Positions 55,140-62,839 of a stretch of 64,000 nucleotides of DNA are shown piece after piece. The position numbers were made by a program, and so were the translations under genes. This stretch comes from Martelella endophytica. Lineage in GTDB: Bacteria; Pseudomonadota; Alphaproteobacteria; Rhizobiales; Rhizobiaceae. Where the stretch lies: the NCBI RefSeq assembly GCF_000960975.1, contig NZ_CP010803.1, positions 3,334,273-3,398,272 of the forward strand, read 5' to 3'. How positions within the stretch are numbered: the stretch's first letter is position 1; the number at the start of each line of letters is the position of its first letter. The notes under the pieces were generated by a model. The model was given only the letters and a program-made list of their open reading frames with translations, did not search any database and was not told the origin of the DNA.

Positions 55140-56165
55140 TCAGGCGATTGCGTTGGCGATGATCTGCGCCCTGCGATCGATGGCGGCGAGATCGGCGTTT
55201 CCGGCGACGGCCGAGCTGTCGCCGATGAGGTAGGCACGCTGATGCAGGCGAGAGGCCCCTGTCTCGCTTTCGACCGGACACCAGCCGCTGTCGTCGGCAA
55301 GGCCTGAAACGCGAGCGATACGTCCGGCTTCCTGCGCAGGAATGAAATTGATGACGTCGCCGCATAGGCTCATGCGCTCGCCGTTCAGCACACGGTTTTC
55401 CGTCTCCACGGATCGCATCGCGCCGAAGAGTTCGCCGGAGACATATTCGATCCGCTCGCCGAAACGGGCAGACAATCGGGCAAGCATCGCTACCTCACGA
55501 GGTCCCGGCTGGCTGTGATCCAGAATGACCACCACGGCATCGGGTTTCTCGGCTTCCAGATAGCGCGCGATTTCGCCGGCACGGCGATAGGCGCCTTCGG
55601 GAAAGCGCATGCGTCCGGGCGGAATGCGGATGATCACCGTGCCGCCATTGGCCATGGCGCGGATATTGGCGGCAAGTGCCGCAACACCCTGTCGATCGGT
55701 CCAGCCGTGGGGGAAGCGCTCGGCCGCCTCGCGGTCATAACCGGCGATGTGTTCATCGCGCATGGCAATGCCGGGGGCGAGGATGACATGATCGAAGGCA
55801 AAAGAACGTCCGCTCAGGGCTTCGGCCCGCCGCGTCTGCCAGTCGATACTGCGAATATCGTCAAGACTGACCTCGACGCCGGCTGCGGCAAGTTTGTGAT
55901 AGTCCGCCGGATCGCGCCTGCCGGTGATGATGTCGGTCTCGTTCTGGCGCAAAAGCCGGGTGGGGTCGCGTTCGACCACCAGCACATCGGCATCATGGCT
56001 TTTCGCCTTCACCGCGAGGGCAGCCGCAACGCCGCCCGGCCCGCCGCCGATGATCAGCACGCGAGCATGGGCGGGACGGGCGAGAATGGCGGGCAGGCCA
56101 AACGCACCGGCAACAGCGATGCCGGCACCCGTGGCAAGAAGGCGGCGTCTGCTGATACTGCTCAT
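55140..56165 (-). CDS. Tat-exported FAD oxidoreductase (FccB-like, truncated), nif operon
   Basis: 341-residue flavoprotein resembling the FAD subunit of flavocytochrome c sulfide dehydrogenase (FccB). Twin-arginine signal SRRRLLATGAG (about 5-15), FAD motif VLIIGGGPGGVAAALAV (residues 36-52), VVERD, VILAPGIAM and the FccB-type INFIPAQEAGRIARVSGL with SGWCPVE. The protein ends about 20 residues after LIGDSS, so the C-terminal flavin-capping/dimerisation domain (about 80-90 residues) is missing. The first redox Cys (RCPPGPY in FccB) is Ile181 (RIPPGR); the second (Cys296) remains. It is the last gene of the nif operon, 27 bp after nifM. Substrate unknown. Confidence 0.72.
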   Translation of the reverse strand: MSSISRRRLLATGAGIAVAGAFGLPAILARPAHARVLIIGGGPGGVAAALAVKAKSHDADVLVVERDPTRLLRQNETDIITGRRDPADYHKLAAAGVEVSLDDIRSIDWQTRRAEALSGRSFAFDHVILAPGIAMRDEHIAGYDREAAERFPHGWTDRQGVAALAANIRAMANGGTVIIRIPPGRMRFPEGAYRRAGEIARYLEAEKPDAVVVILDHSQPGPREVAMLARLSARFGERIEYVSGELFGAMRSVETENRVLNGERMSLCGDVINFIPAQEAGRIARVSGLADDSGWCPVESETGASRLHQRAYLIGDSSAVAGNADLAAIDRRAQIIANAIA

Positions 56166-56192
56166 CGAAGAAGACCTCCAGTTCGTTTCAAT

Positions 56193-57041
56193 TCAAGCCG
56201 TTTCCGGCTGTGCCATCAGCGCCGCCAGCCAACGCGCCTTGGCCCGTTCGCGGCGCTTGTTGTCAAGCGCAGTGCGGATCTTCTCGCGGGCTTCAGCAAA
56301 CGGCACCTGCCGCGCGGGATGGACCGCCTCGCACAGGATGATGTGAAAGCCGACCGCGCTTTCCAGCACATCCGAAACCTCGCCTTCGCCAAGTCGAAAA
56401 AGCGCCATATCGAGTTGCGGATAGAGCGTGCCGGGAGCTACCGTGCCGAGCCTCCCGCCCTCCATGGCGGTGGGACATTCGGAATGTCGGCGGGCGATCT
56501 GCTCGAACGATGCGATCGTGCCGTCGAGCTGGCGCCTCAGATCGGTGATCCGCGCAAACGCCTCGGCGCGCCGGTTTTCAACATAGGCGTCGTTCACCGT
56601 GACCAGCACATGGCGCGCCATGCGTGTTTCCGGAGCGGCAAATCTGTCGCGATGGCTGTCATACCAGGCATGAAGCTCGGCTTCGGAGGGATAGGAAAGG
56701 GCGGCCGCCACCTTCTCCAGAACGGCGTCGGTTTTCAGCTCGCGGTAAAGCGCCGCCTTGAGGCCATACAGAGAAAGATCATTCAGCGACAGATCGGCCT
56801 GGAAAGCCTCTTCATCGCTGTAGCGCGCACGAATGTCCTGCAGGGCGTCATCGAGGGTTTCGGGCGGGACGGAAACCGAGATCGCCTCGGTACTTTGCAG
56901 CACGGCCTCCTCCATCGCCATGGCACGCGCCACATCGGCATCGATCTGGTGCCGCGAGCGGTTGTCCAGTTCAACGTAGCGGCAGGAAAAGCGATGCAAC
57001 GCTGCCTTCAGGCGATGGTGGGCGAGGACGGTGTCGTTCAT
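56193..57041 (-). CDS. nifM: NifM, peptidyl-prolyl isomerase for nitrogenase Fe protein
   Basis: 282-residue NifM: helical N-terminal half and C-terminal parvulin domain (RMARHVLVTVNDAYVE; RRHSECPTAMEGGRLGTVAP; LGEGEVSDVLESAVGFHIIL). NifM isomerises NifH for activity and is known mainly from Azotobacter and Klebsiella. ATG 57041 overlaps the nifZ stop by 4 bp, with a start MNDTVLAHHRLKAALHRF that fits the family. Gene order nifV-W-Z-M equals the gammaproteobacterial one. Confidence 0.88.
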   Translation of the reverse strand: MNDTVLAHHRLKAALHRFSCRYVELDNRSRHQIDADVARAMAMEEAVLQSTEAISVSVPPETLDDALQDIRARYSDEEAFQADLSLNDLSLYGLKAALYRELKTDAVLEKVAAALSYPSEAELHAWYDSHRDRFAAPETRMARHVLVTVNDAYVENRRAEAFARITDLRRQLDGTIASFEQIARRHSECPTAMEGGRLGTVAPGTLYPQLDMALFRLGEGEVSDVLESAVGFHIILCEAVHPARQVPFAEAREKIRTALDNKRRERAKARWLAALMAQPETA

Positions 57042-57499
57042 GCCTCTTCCACCTCGGATACAGTTGCAGCGCAAAGGGCCGTCTCCGGAACCAGCAGCGT
57101 GCGGCCGGGAAAGCGGATGTGATAGGCAGGGCCGCCGGGCAGATCGCGCAACACCTTGAGGACTTCGCCCTCATCGCCCGGACCGGCAACAATCTTGCCA
57201 CGCACGCCGAGCGAAAGTGCCGCCGCCACCGTGTCGCCGAATTCGATCAGGGTTTCGACCCAGGGGTCGTCACCGCCGATCAGCTCGCCGTCGCGACAGC
57301 CGACCAGCCGGTCTTCATCGAGAAAATGCACGGTGTAGATGGTCTGATCCTGCAAAAAGGTGCCGACGTCGCGAACGATACCGGTGGAGCCGCGCCGCAC
57401 GAGCAATGAACCGGTGGCCATGCCCGGAAAAGTCCCGTCATTGCGCACGTTGCGGGTCACGCGCACCTCGTCGCCATATTCGAAACGAAGCGGTTCCAT
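57038..57499 (-). CDS. nifZ: NifZ, nitrogenase P-cluster maturation protein
   Basis: 153-residue NifZ: FEYGDEVRVTRNVRNDGTFPG opening is diagnostic, then RGSTGIVRDVGTFLQDQTIYTVHFLDEDR. NifZ acts as a chaperone in the second P-cluster of the MoFe protein. A C-terminal half (VRGKIVAGPGDEGEVLKVLR) is a second SH3-like segment, also usual. Starts 3 bp after nifW and overlaps nifM. Confidence 0.93.
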   Translation of the reverse strand: MEPLRFEYGDEVRVTRNVRNDGTFPGMATGSLLVRRGSTGIVRDVGTFLQDQTIYTVHFLDEDRLVGCRDGELIGGDDPWVETLIEFGDTVAAALSLGVRGKIVAGPGDEGEVLKVLRDLPGGPAYHIRFPGRTLLVPETALCAATVSEVEEA

Positions 57500-57502
57500 G
57501 GA

Positions 57503-57832
57503 TCAGATCTTCTTCACGATACTGGTGAGCGGCACGAAGGCGGGACGCCGCTGCGGCTGATGGTGGAAGACCTTGAAGACCTTCTCCGTGTGCGCGTCCG
57601 AGCTGACAAAGTCGGAATAGGCTCGCTGCAGATGGCGGGCATAGAAGGCGTTCCAGCTTTCGCTATCCGCCGGTCCGGCGTCCTCCTTTTCGAGGTAGTC
57701 GTGGAAGCGCTGGAGGATGTGCAGCCGATTGACGAAGACGACTGCAGGATCGGTCTCGATTCCGAAGAACTGGAAGAACTCTTCCGCGCTATTGAGTTCG
57801 GCGAGCTCTTCTTCGAGCGTATCGTTTCTCAT
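57503..57832 (-). CDS. nifW: NifW, nitrogenase stabilizing/protective protein
   Basis: 109-residue NifW: LEEELAELNSAEEFFQFFGI, VVFVNRLHILQRFHDYL and FVPLTSIVKKI end. NifW associates with the MoFe protein, stabilises it during maturation and protects it against oxygen. Start MRNDTL at 57832 overlaps the nifV stop (57829) by 4 bp. Confidence 0.94.
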   Translation of the reverse strand: MRNDTLEEELAELNSAEEFFQFFGIETDPAVVFVNRLHILQRFHDYLEKEDAGPADSESWNAFYARHLQRAYSDFVSSDAHTEKVFKVFHHQPQRRPAFVPLTSIVKKI

Positions 57833-58995
57833 GCGTGGCTCCATTCGCGCTTGGCCCCGTTCAGATTCCGGTGAAAACCGGTGAGTTCGGCGGCGTTCGG
57901 TGCGCGCTTTTCGGTTTCCGCGAACATGCGGATTTCATCGAGGAGCCGACCGGCATCCTCGCGACTGAGCGTGAGACCGAGCGCGCCATAGGCATGAATG
58001 ACGCCACTGGTGCCGGAATGCTTGCCGAGAACGAACTCGTGGTGCCGGCCCATTTCGGCCGGGTCGTGGCCCTGATAGGTGAGGGGGTTCTTCAAGAGCC
58101 CATCGACGTGGATCCCGGATTCATGGGTATAGACCGACTTGCCGATCAGGCTCTTCTGACAGCCGACAGGCCTGCCGGAAGCGGCCGCCACCAGATCGGA
58201 GAGGCGACAGAAATCGGCGAGCGACACGCCGGTGTCGCTCTGGTGCAGATGGCGCATGCCCATAACGAACTCTTCGAGCGGCGCGTTTCCGGCCCGCTCG
58301 CCAAGGCCGTTGACGGTGGTGTTGACATGGGTCGCGCCATGGGTGGCTGCCGCCAGCGAATTGGCCGTTGCCAGGCCGAAATCGTCATGGGCGTGCATTT
58401 CCAGTTCGAGGCCGGTATGGGCCCTCAGGCGGGCAAAGATATCGGCCGTGCCGAAGGGCTCGAGTACGCCGGTCGTGTCGGCAAAACGGAAGCGGCGGGC
58501 ACCCGCCCGCTCCGCCGTTTCCAGAACGGCGAGCAGGAAGTCGGGGTCGGCGCGCGAGGCATCCTCGCCTCCAATGCAGACATCCATGCCGGTATCCAGC
58601 GCGCGCGGCACCATATCGGCAATGATCGCAAGCGCCTGTTCACGTGTCCGCTTCAGCTTGTAGGTCATCTGCGTGTCTGAGACAGGGATGGACAGATCGA
58701 CGAGATGGACGCCCAGGCGCGCGGCGGCGGCAAGGTCGTCTTCGCGCATGCGGCACCAGACCATCAGCCGGGCCTTCAGACCGAGGTCCGCGACGGCGCG
58801 GATGGTTTCGCATTCCTTTGCGCCCATCGCTGGAATGCCGACCTCAAGTTCCGGGACGCCGATCGCATCGAGAGCGCGGGCAATCTCGAGCTTTTCCTCG
58901 GCGGTGAAGGCAACCCCTGCCGTCTGTTCGCCATCGCGCAGGGTCGTGTCGTTGATGATGATCGGCCGGGCAGGCATGGGGCGGCACATGTTCAT
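57829..58995 (-). CDS. nifV: Homocitrate synthase
   Basis: 388-residue NifV condenses acetyl-CoA and 2-oxoglutarate to homocitrate, the organic ligand of FeMo-co. HMGL-like TIM barrel motifs: NDTTLRDGEQTAGVAF, MHAHDDFGLATANSLAAA, NGLGERAGNAPLEEFV, ESGIHVDGLLKNP. Length and motifs distinguish it from LeuA. The nif context confirms. It starts 4 bp after the Nfu gene. Confidence 0.96.
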   Translation of the reverse strand: MNMCRPMPARPIIINDTTLRDGEQTAGVAFTAEEKLEIARALDAIGVPELEVGIPAMGAKECETIRAVADLGLKARLMVWCRMREDDLAAAARLGVHLVDLSIPVSDTQMTYKLKRTREQALAIIADMVPRALDTGMDVCIGGEDASRADPDFLLAVLETAERAGARRFRFADTTGVLEPFGTADIFARLRAHTGLELEMHAHDDFGLATANSLAAATHGATHVNTTVNGLGERAGNAPLEEFVMGMRHLHQSDTGVSLADFCRLSDLVAAASGRPVGCQKSLIGKSVYTHESGIHVDGLLKNPLTYQGHDPAEMGRHHEFVLGKHSGTSGVIHAYGALGLTLSREDAGRLLDEIRMFAETEKRAPNAAELTGFHRNLNGAKREWSHA

Positions 58996-58999
58996 CGCC

Positions 59000-59314
59000 T
59001 CATCTGCCGCGCAGCTTGGTGATCTGGCTTGCCGGGATCACACGCACCGCTTCGCCGAGTTCGCTGCAGATGCGCTGCTTGACACCGTGGAGCGTGAAGG
59101 CGGCGAGCTGACAGCCAACGCAGGCGCCGGTCATCTTGACGAAAATCTTGTCGCCGACGATATCGACCAGCTCGATGTCACCACGGTCCGCCTGAAGTGT
59201 CGGACGCAGGCTCTCGATGACGAGGTTGATGCGAGCCCGGCGCCTGTCTTCGCCGGCCTTTTCTTCGTTGATCCTTGCTGGATCCTCGACGGGTAATGTG
59301 ATCTCGCTGCTCAT
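59000..59314 (-). CDS. NifU C-terminal (Nfu-type) domain protein
   Basis: 104-residue Fe-S carrier with the Nfu/NifU C-terminal domain: INLVIESLRPTLQADRGDIELV and MTGACVGCQLAAFTLHGV (Cys65, Cys68, the 4Fe-4S CxxC pair). Full NifU has an N-terminal IscU-like scaffold and a 2Fe-2S domain that are absent here. It overlaps the IscA-like gene by 4 bp. It probably delivers clusters to nitrogenase apoproteins; the cysteine desulfurase and scaffold must come from elsewhere (Isc/Suf). Confidence 0.88.
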   Translation of the reverse strand: MSSEITLPVEDPARINEEKAGEDRRRARINLVIESLRPTLQADRGDIELVDIVGDKIFVKMTGACVGCQLAAFTLHGVKQRICSELGEAVRVIPASQITKLRGR

Positions 59315-59634
59315 GCTGCAAAACTCTTTCCGCAGGCGCATTTGTGAGCGGCGTTTGGGTTGTCGAAGATAAAGCCCGATGCCCCGATGCTCTCGACATA
59401 ATCGATCGTGGTGCCGTTGAGGATGCCGGCACTTTGCGGGTCGACATAAATCCGCGTTCCATCGCAATCGACGACGATGTCATCTTCGAAAGGTTTGCCG
59501 ATCAGGGCCATGGCATATTGCAGTCCGGAACAGCCGCCGGAATCGACGGCAAGCTTCAGGCCGGTCAGCGGTTCATCCGAGCCTGTCATCAGTCGGATGA
59601 GCGTGTCGCGGGCCTTGTCTGTCAGCATCAGCAT
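59311..59634 (-). CDS. iscA: HesB/IscA-type Fe-S carrier, nif-associated
   Basis: 107-residue A-type carrier with the three conserved cysteines Cys35, Cys99 and Cys101 (GGCSGLQY and KCACGKSF). Nif-linked IscA (iscA-nif) precedes nifU in Azotobacter. First gene of the leftward nif operon, 37 nt from the predicted sigma-54 transcription start. Fe or Fe-S donor for nitrogenase maturation. Confidence 0.92.
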   Translation of the reverse strand: MLMLTDKARDTLIRLMTGSDEPLTGLKLAVDSGGCSGLQYAMALIGKPFEDDIVVDCDGTRIYVDPQSAGILNGTTIDYVESIGASGFIFDNPNAAHKCACGKSFAA

Positions 59635-59681
59635 CGAAATGCTCCTCTTGAACGTGGCGAAGGATGTTCACCAGATCACTG

Positions 59682-59697
59682 AGCAAGCGCCGTGCCA
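59682..59697 (-). promoter_or_regulatory. Sigma-54 (RpoN) promoter of the iscA-nfu-nifVWZM operon
   Basis: Minus strand reads TGGCACG-GCGC-TTGCT, a perfect match to the consensus TGGCACG-N4-TTGCW. The -24 GG falls at 59695-59696 and -12 GC at 59683-59684, giving a start near 59671 and a 37-nt leader to iscA. Confidence 0.88.
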
Positions 59698-59766
59698 CTT
59701 CCGCGACATCGCCTCAACGCCTTGTAATTGCAGTTGAAATTGCGGACAGAGGCCAACAGTCTTGTT

Positions 59767-59782
59767 TGTTGGCTTTGCGACA
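59767..59782. promoter_or_regulatory. NifA upstream activator site 1 (TGT-N10-ACA)
   Basis: Exact TGT-N10-ACA, centred about 104 bp upstream of the predicted leftward start and about 256 bp from the rightward one. Its sequence TTGTTGGCTTTGCGACA is 16 of 17 identical to site 3. Confidence 0.8.
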
Positions 59783-59886
59783 ATCCGTGCGTCACGTTGG
59801 TTGAAGCCTGACAGTTCCGCGCATAACGGGCTTCTGGCAGGGATAAGCCAGGAGACGTCATTTGTCATTGCGATATTCGGCCCGGT

Positions 59887-59902
59887 TGTTGCGAACGGAA
59901 CA
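59887..59902. promoter_or_regulatory. NifA upstream activator site 2 (TGT-N10-ACA)
   Basis: Exact TGT-N10-ACA (TGTTGCGAACGGAACA), about 136 bp upstream of the predicted nifB transcription start. Confidence 0.75.
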
Positions 59903-59920
59903 CCGCGATTTTCAGTGCTT

Positions 59921-59936
59921 TGTCGGCTTTGCGACA
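59921..59936. promoter_or_regulatory. NifA upstream activator site 3 (TGT-N10-ACA)
   Basis: Exact TGT-N10-ACA, about 103 bp upstream of the predicted nifB transcription start; near-duplicate of site 1. Confidence 0.8.
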
Positions 59937-60003
59937 GAGGATTTGAGTTTTCCTCTGCCGAAAAAGTAAATCGAAACAGAAGGATAGTCATCCTGTTTGG
60001 AAC

Positions 60004-60019
60004 TGGCACGGTGGTTGCA
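60004..60019 (+). promoter_or_regulatory. Sigma-54 (RpoN) promoter of the nifB operon
   Basis: TGGCACG-GTGG-TTGCA, perfect match to consensus, -24 GG at 60005-60006 and -12 GC at 60017-60018. Predicted start near 60031, leaving a 145-nt leader to nifB ATG 60176. Confidence 0.9.
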
Positions 60020-60175
60020 ATGTCCGGATTGGAAAACATGCGCCCGTGTTTTTGAAATCCGGTCAGGAAGCCGGGTTCCGCCGAGGTGCTCCACCTGCAG
60101 CCCCTGAAACCGGGCCTGCTGCGACCGTCAACACGGCAACCTCTTGAGGATGTCGCGCACATAAGGGACTTGCAA

Positions 60176-61651
60176 ATGGCGATCATACTTCCCGGACCGA
60201 CCAGTTCTTCCGTCAGTGGCTGTCAGACGAGTTCCTGCGGGTCGACGGCCGATCAGATGTCCCATCTGCCCGAGAGCATCAGGAAGCGGGTCCAGGATCA
60301 TCCCTGTTATTCGGAAGAGGCGCATCATCATTTCGCCCGCATGCATGTGGCCGTTGCGCCTGCCTGCAACATCCAGTGCAACTACTGCAATCGTAAGTAC
60401 GACTGTGCCAATGAAAGCCGTCCGGGCGTCGTCTCGGAGCTTCTGACGCCGGAACAGGCGGTGAAGAAGACGCTCGCCGTTGCCGCCAATATTCCGCAGA
60501 TGTCGGTGCTGGGTATCGCCGGTCCCGGGGATCCGCTGGCCAATCCGAAGCGCACCTTCGACACGTTCAGGGCGCTGTCCGAGGAGGCTCCTGATATCAA
60601 GCTCTGTGTCTCGACCAACGGACTGAACCTGCCCGATCACGTCGACGAGCTTATCCGGCACAATATCGACCACGTCACCATCACCATCAACTGTGTCGAC
60701 CCGGAGGTCGGGGCCAAGATCTATCCGTGGATCTTCTGGAACAACCGCCGCATTCGCGGCGTCAAGGCCGCCCGCATCCTCATCCGTCAGCAGCAGAAGG
60801 GGCTGGAGATGCTGGTGGAGCGCGGCGTGCTGGTGAAGGTCAATTCGGTGATGATCCCGGGTGTCAACGACGATCACCTGAAGGAGGTGAGCCGCGTCAT
60901 CAAGGAAAAGGGCGCGTTCCTGCACAATGTCATGCCGCTGATCGCGGCTCCGGAACATGGCACCTATTACGGCGTGATGGGCCAGCGCGGCCCGACCGCG
61001 GCTGAGCTCAAGGCATTGCAGGACGATTGCAGCGACATGAACCTGATGCGCCATTGTCGCCAGTGTCGGGCCGATGCTGTCGGCATGCTCGGCGAGGACC
61101 GTGGTCACGAGTTCACGCTGGAGAAGATCGAAACAATGAGCATCGATCAGGAAGCAGCGCGGGAAAAACGCGCGAAGATGCGCATCGCGATCGAAAAGCA
61201 ACGCGCGGCGGTCCAGGCTTCGCGGGCGCTGGCGGCGGCAAAGGCGACACTTCCGGCCACGCTGAGACCGGTGCTGATGGCCGTCACCAGCAAGGGCGGC
61301 GGCGTCATCAACCAGCATTTCGGCTCGGCAAGAGAGTTTCTCGTCTATGAGGCCTCGCCTGCGGGCGTGCGCTATATCGGCACGCGCCGTGCCGACAACT
61401 ACTGCTCCGGCCCCGCGACCTGCGGTTCGGGCGCGCTGGCGCTCGAGGACATTATCCGCGCGCTTGAGGGGTGCGAGGTCGTGCTGTCGTCGAAGGTCGG
61501 CTTCAAGCCATGGCAGCGTCTGGAGCGCGTCGGCATTCAGCCGAACGGAGAACATGCTGAAAAGCCTATCGAGGAGGCGGTCGGCGCGATCTACCGGGAG
61601 ATGGCGCGCGCCGGCCTTCTGGAAAATGAGGCCGCGCCTTCCGTTGCCTAG
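60176..61651 (+). CDS. nifB: NifB, FeMo-co precursor (NifB-co) synthase, radical SAM
   Basis: 491-residue NifB makes the 8Fe-9S-C core of FeMo-co. Radical-SAM triad Cys64, Cys68, Cys71 in ACNIQCNYCNRKYDC (CX3CX2C), GIAGPGDPLANPKRTFDT and CRQCRADAVGMLGED follow. A C-terminal NifX-like domain (about residue 395 on, AVTSKGGGVINQHFGSAREF) binds cofactor intermediates. ATG 60176 (MAIILPGPTSSSVSGCQT) follows AAGGGA; the frame opens upstream at 60086. First gene of the rightward operon, followed by a ferredoxin 22 bp later. Confidence 0.96.
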   Translation: MAIILPGPTSSSVSGCQTSSCGSTADQMSHLPESIRKRVQDHPCYSEEAHHHFARMHVAVAPACNIQCNYCNRKYDCANESRPGVVSELLTPEQAVKKTLAVAANIPQMSVLGIAGPGDPLANPKRTFDTFRALSEEAPDIKLCVSTNGLNLPDHVDELIRHNIDHVTITINCVDPEVGAKIYPWIFWNNRRIRGVKAARILIRQQQKGLEMLVERGVLVKVNSVMIPGVNDDHLKEVSRVIKEKGAFLHNVMPLIAAPEHGTYYGVMGQRGPTAAELKALQDDCSDMNLMRHCRQCRADAVGMLGEDRGHEFTLEKIETMSIDQEAAREKRAKMRIAIEKQRAAVQASRALAAAKATLPATLRPVLMAVTSKGGGVINQHFGSAREFLVYEASPAGVRYIGTRRADNYCSGPATCGSGALALEDIIRALEGCEVVLSSKVGFKPWQRLERVGIQPNGEHAEKPIEEAVGAIYREMARAGLLENEAAPSVA

Positions 61652-61673
61652 CCCCTCACGAGCGAGAACGAAG

Positions 61674-61943
61674 ATGACCTATTCGATTACCGAGCACTGC
61701 GTTTCCTGCTTCGCCTGCGTCGACGTCTGCCCGAGCGGTGCCATTCAGGAAACCAGCCCCGTTTTCACCATCGCCGAAAAGAAGTGTACGCATTGCGAGG
61801 GCGCGCACGCCGTTTCGCAATGCGCCAGCATCTGTCCGGTCGAAGGTGCGATCCTCGATCCGCTGGGCGAGATGGCCAATCCGCCCGGATCGCTGACAGG
61901 CATTCCGCCGGAAAAGCGGCTCGCGGCCGGATTGCTGGTCTAG
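61674..61943 (+). CDS. fdxN: 2[4Fe-4S] ferredoxin (FdxN-type, NifB-associated)
   Basis: 89-residue bacterial-type ferredoxin: cluster 1 Cys9, 12, 15, 19 (CVSCFACVDVCPSGA) and cluster 2 Cys38, 41, 50, 54 (CX2CX8CX3C; CTHCEGAHAVSQCASICP), the extended spacing of N-type ferredoxins. FdxN supplies electrons to NifB. It is 22 bp after nifB. No membrane or signal segment. Confidence 0.9.
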   Translation: MTYSITEHCVSCFACVDVCPSGAIQETSPVFTIAEKKCTHCEGAHAVSQCASICPVEGAILDPLGEMANPPGSLTGIPPEKRLAAGLLV

Positions 61944-62028
61944 TCAGCCGCGCAGGGCGCAAAATTCCGCAGCACCTTCGAAAAGCCGTGCTGCCGAAGA
62001 TGCGGCAGTGGCCGCATCGCATCACTGA

Positions 62029-62337
<309 letters not shown>

Positions 62338-62364
62338 CGGCCCATTTGCGGCAAGGAGAGAACC

Positions 62365-62739
62365 ATGCCCAAGATCATATTCCAGCATCCGGACTTCGAT
62401 GAAATCGAAATCTACGTGCCGGCGGCAAGCCACAAGCGCACGATTCTTTCGCTGGCAAAAGAGTTCAAGGTGCCGATCAACTTCGACTGTCAGGACGGTG
62501 AATGCGGTACCTGCGTCATCCACGTCACCGATGCCGACGGAAACCCCACCAAAATGGGTGTGAACATGACGGAGAAGGAAAAGGCCGTCCTGCAGGAAAT
62601 CGGCAAGATGTCGCGCGCCGAACTGGAACGGATCATCGTCGATGATCTGCCCGGCGAGTGGCGGCTCGCATGCCAGATGATCACGCGCGATGAGGATATC
62701 CGCGTGACTTACGAGCGCATGCCGGAAGACCAGCCCTGA
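62365..62739 (+). CDS. [2Fe-2S] ferredoxin resembling FeSII (Shethna protein), nitrogenase O2 protection
   Basis: 124-residue 2Fe-2S protein; ligands Cys42, Cys47, Cys50 and Cys103 (DCQDGECGTC; LACQMITRDED). A 52-residue loop between Cys50 and Cys103 rich in charge (MTEKEKAVLQEIGKMSRAEL) matches the layout of Azotobacter FeSII, the Shethna protein that locks nitrogenase into an oxygen-stable complex. Also CQDG, LPGEWRLACQ and DED are shared in my memory of the family. Last gene of the nifB operon. Likely role conformational protection, inferred from fold and context. Confidence 0.78.
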   Translation: MPKIIFQHPDFDEIEIYVPAASHKRTILSLAKEFKVPINFDCQDGECGTCVIHVTDADGNPTKMGVNMTEKEKAVLQEIGKMSRAELERIIVDDLPGEWRLACQMITRDEDIRVTYERMPEDQP

Positions 62740-62773
62740 GCCAAGTTCAGGACCATCTTCGGGTCTTCCAACC

Positions 62774-62822
62774 GGCCGGATGCCGCAGCACGGTTTCCCC
62801 TCCGCGTGCTACGGCGCCGGCC
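62774..62822. terminator. Long imperfect hairpin at the end of the nifB operon
   Basis: Left GGCCGGATGCCGCAGCAC pairs with right GTGCTACGGCGCCGGCC with few mismatches, loop about 14 nt, followed by ATTTTCCG. Sits between the convergent Shethna-like and apbE genes, so it may terminate both. Confidence 0.65.
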
Positions 62823-62839
62823 ATTTTCCGCATTAGGTT

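Larger units (their letters stand above)
59635..60175. other. Divergent nif control region
   Basis: 541 bp between iscA-nif and nifB, with no gene. It contains two sigma-54 promoters facing outward and three NifA upstream-activating sites between them (listed separately). The middle is locally AT-richer (59700-59990). Confidence 0.9.
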
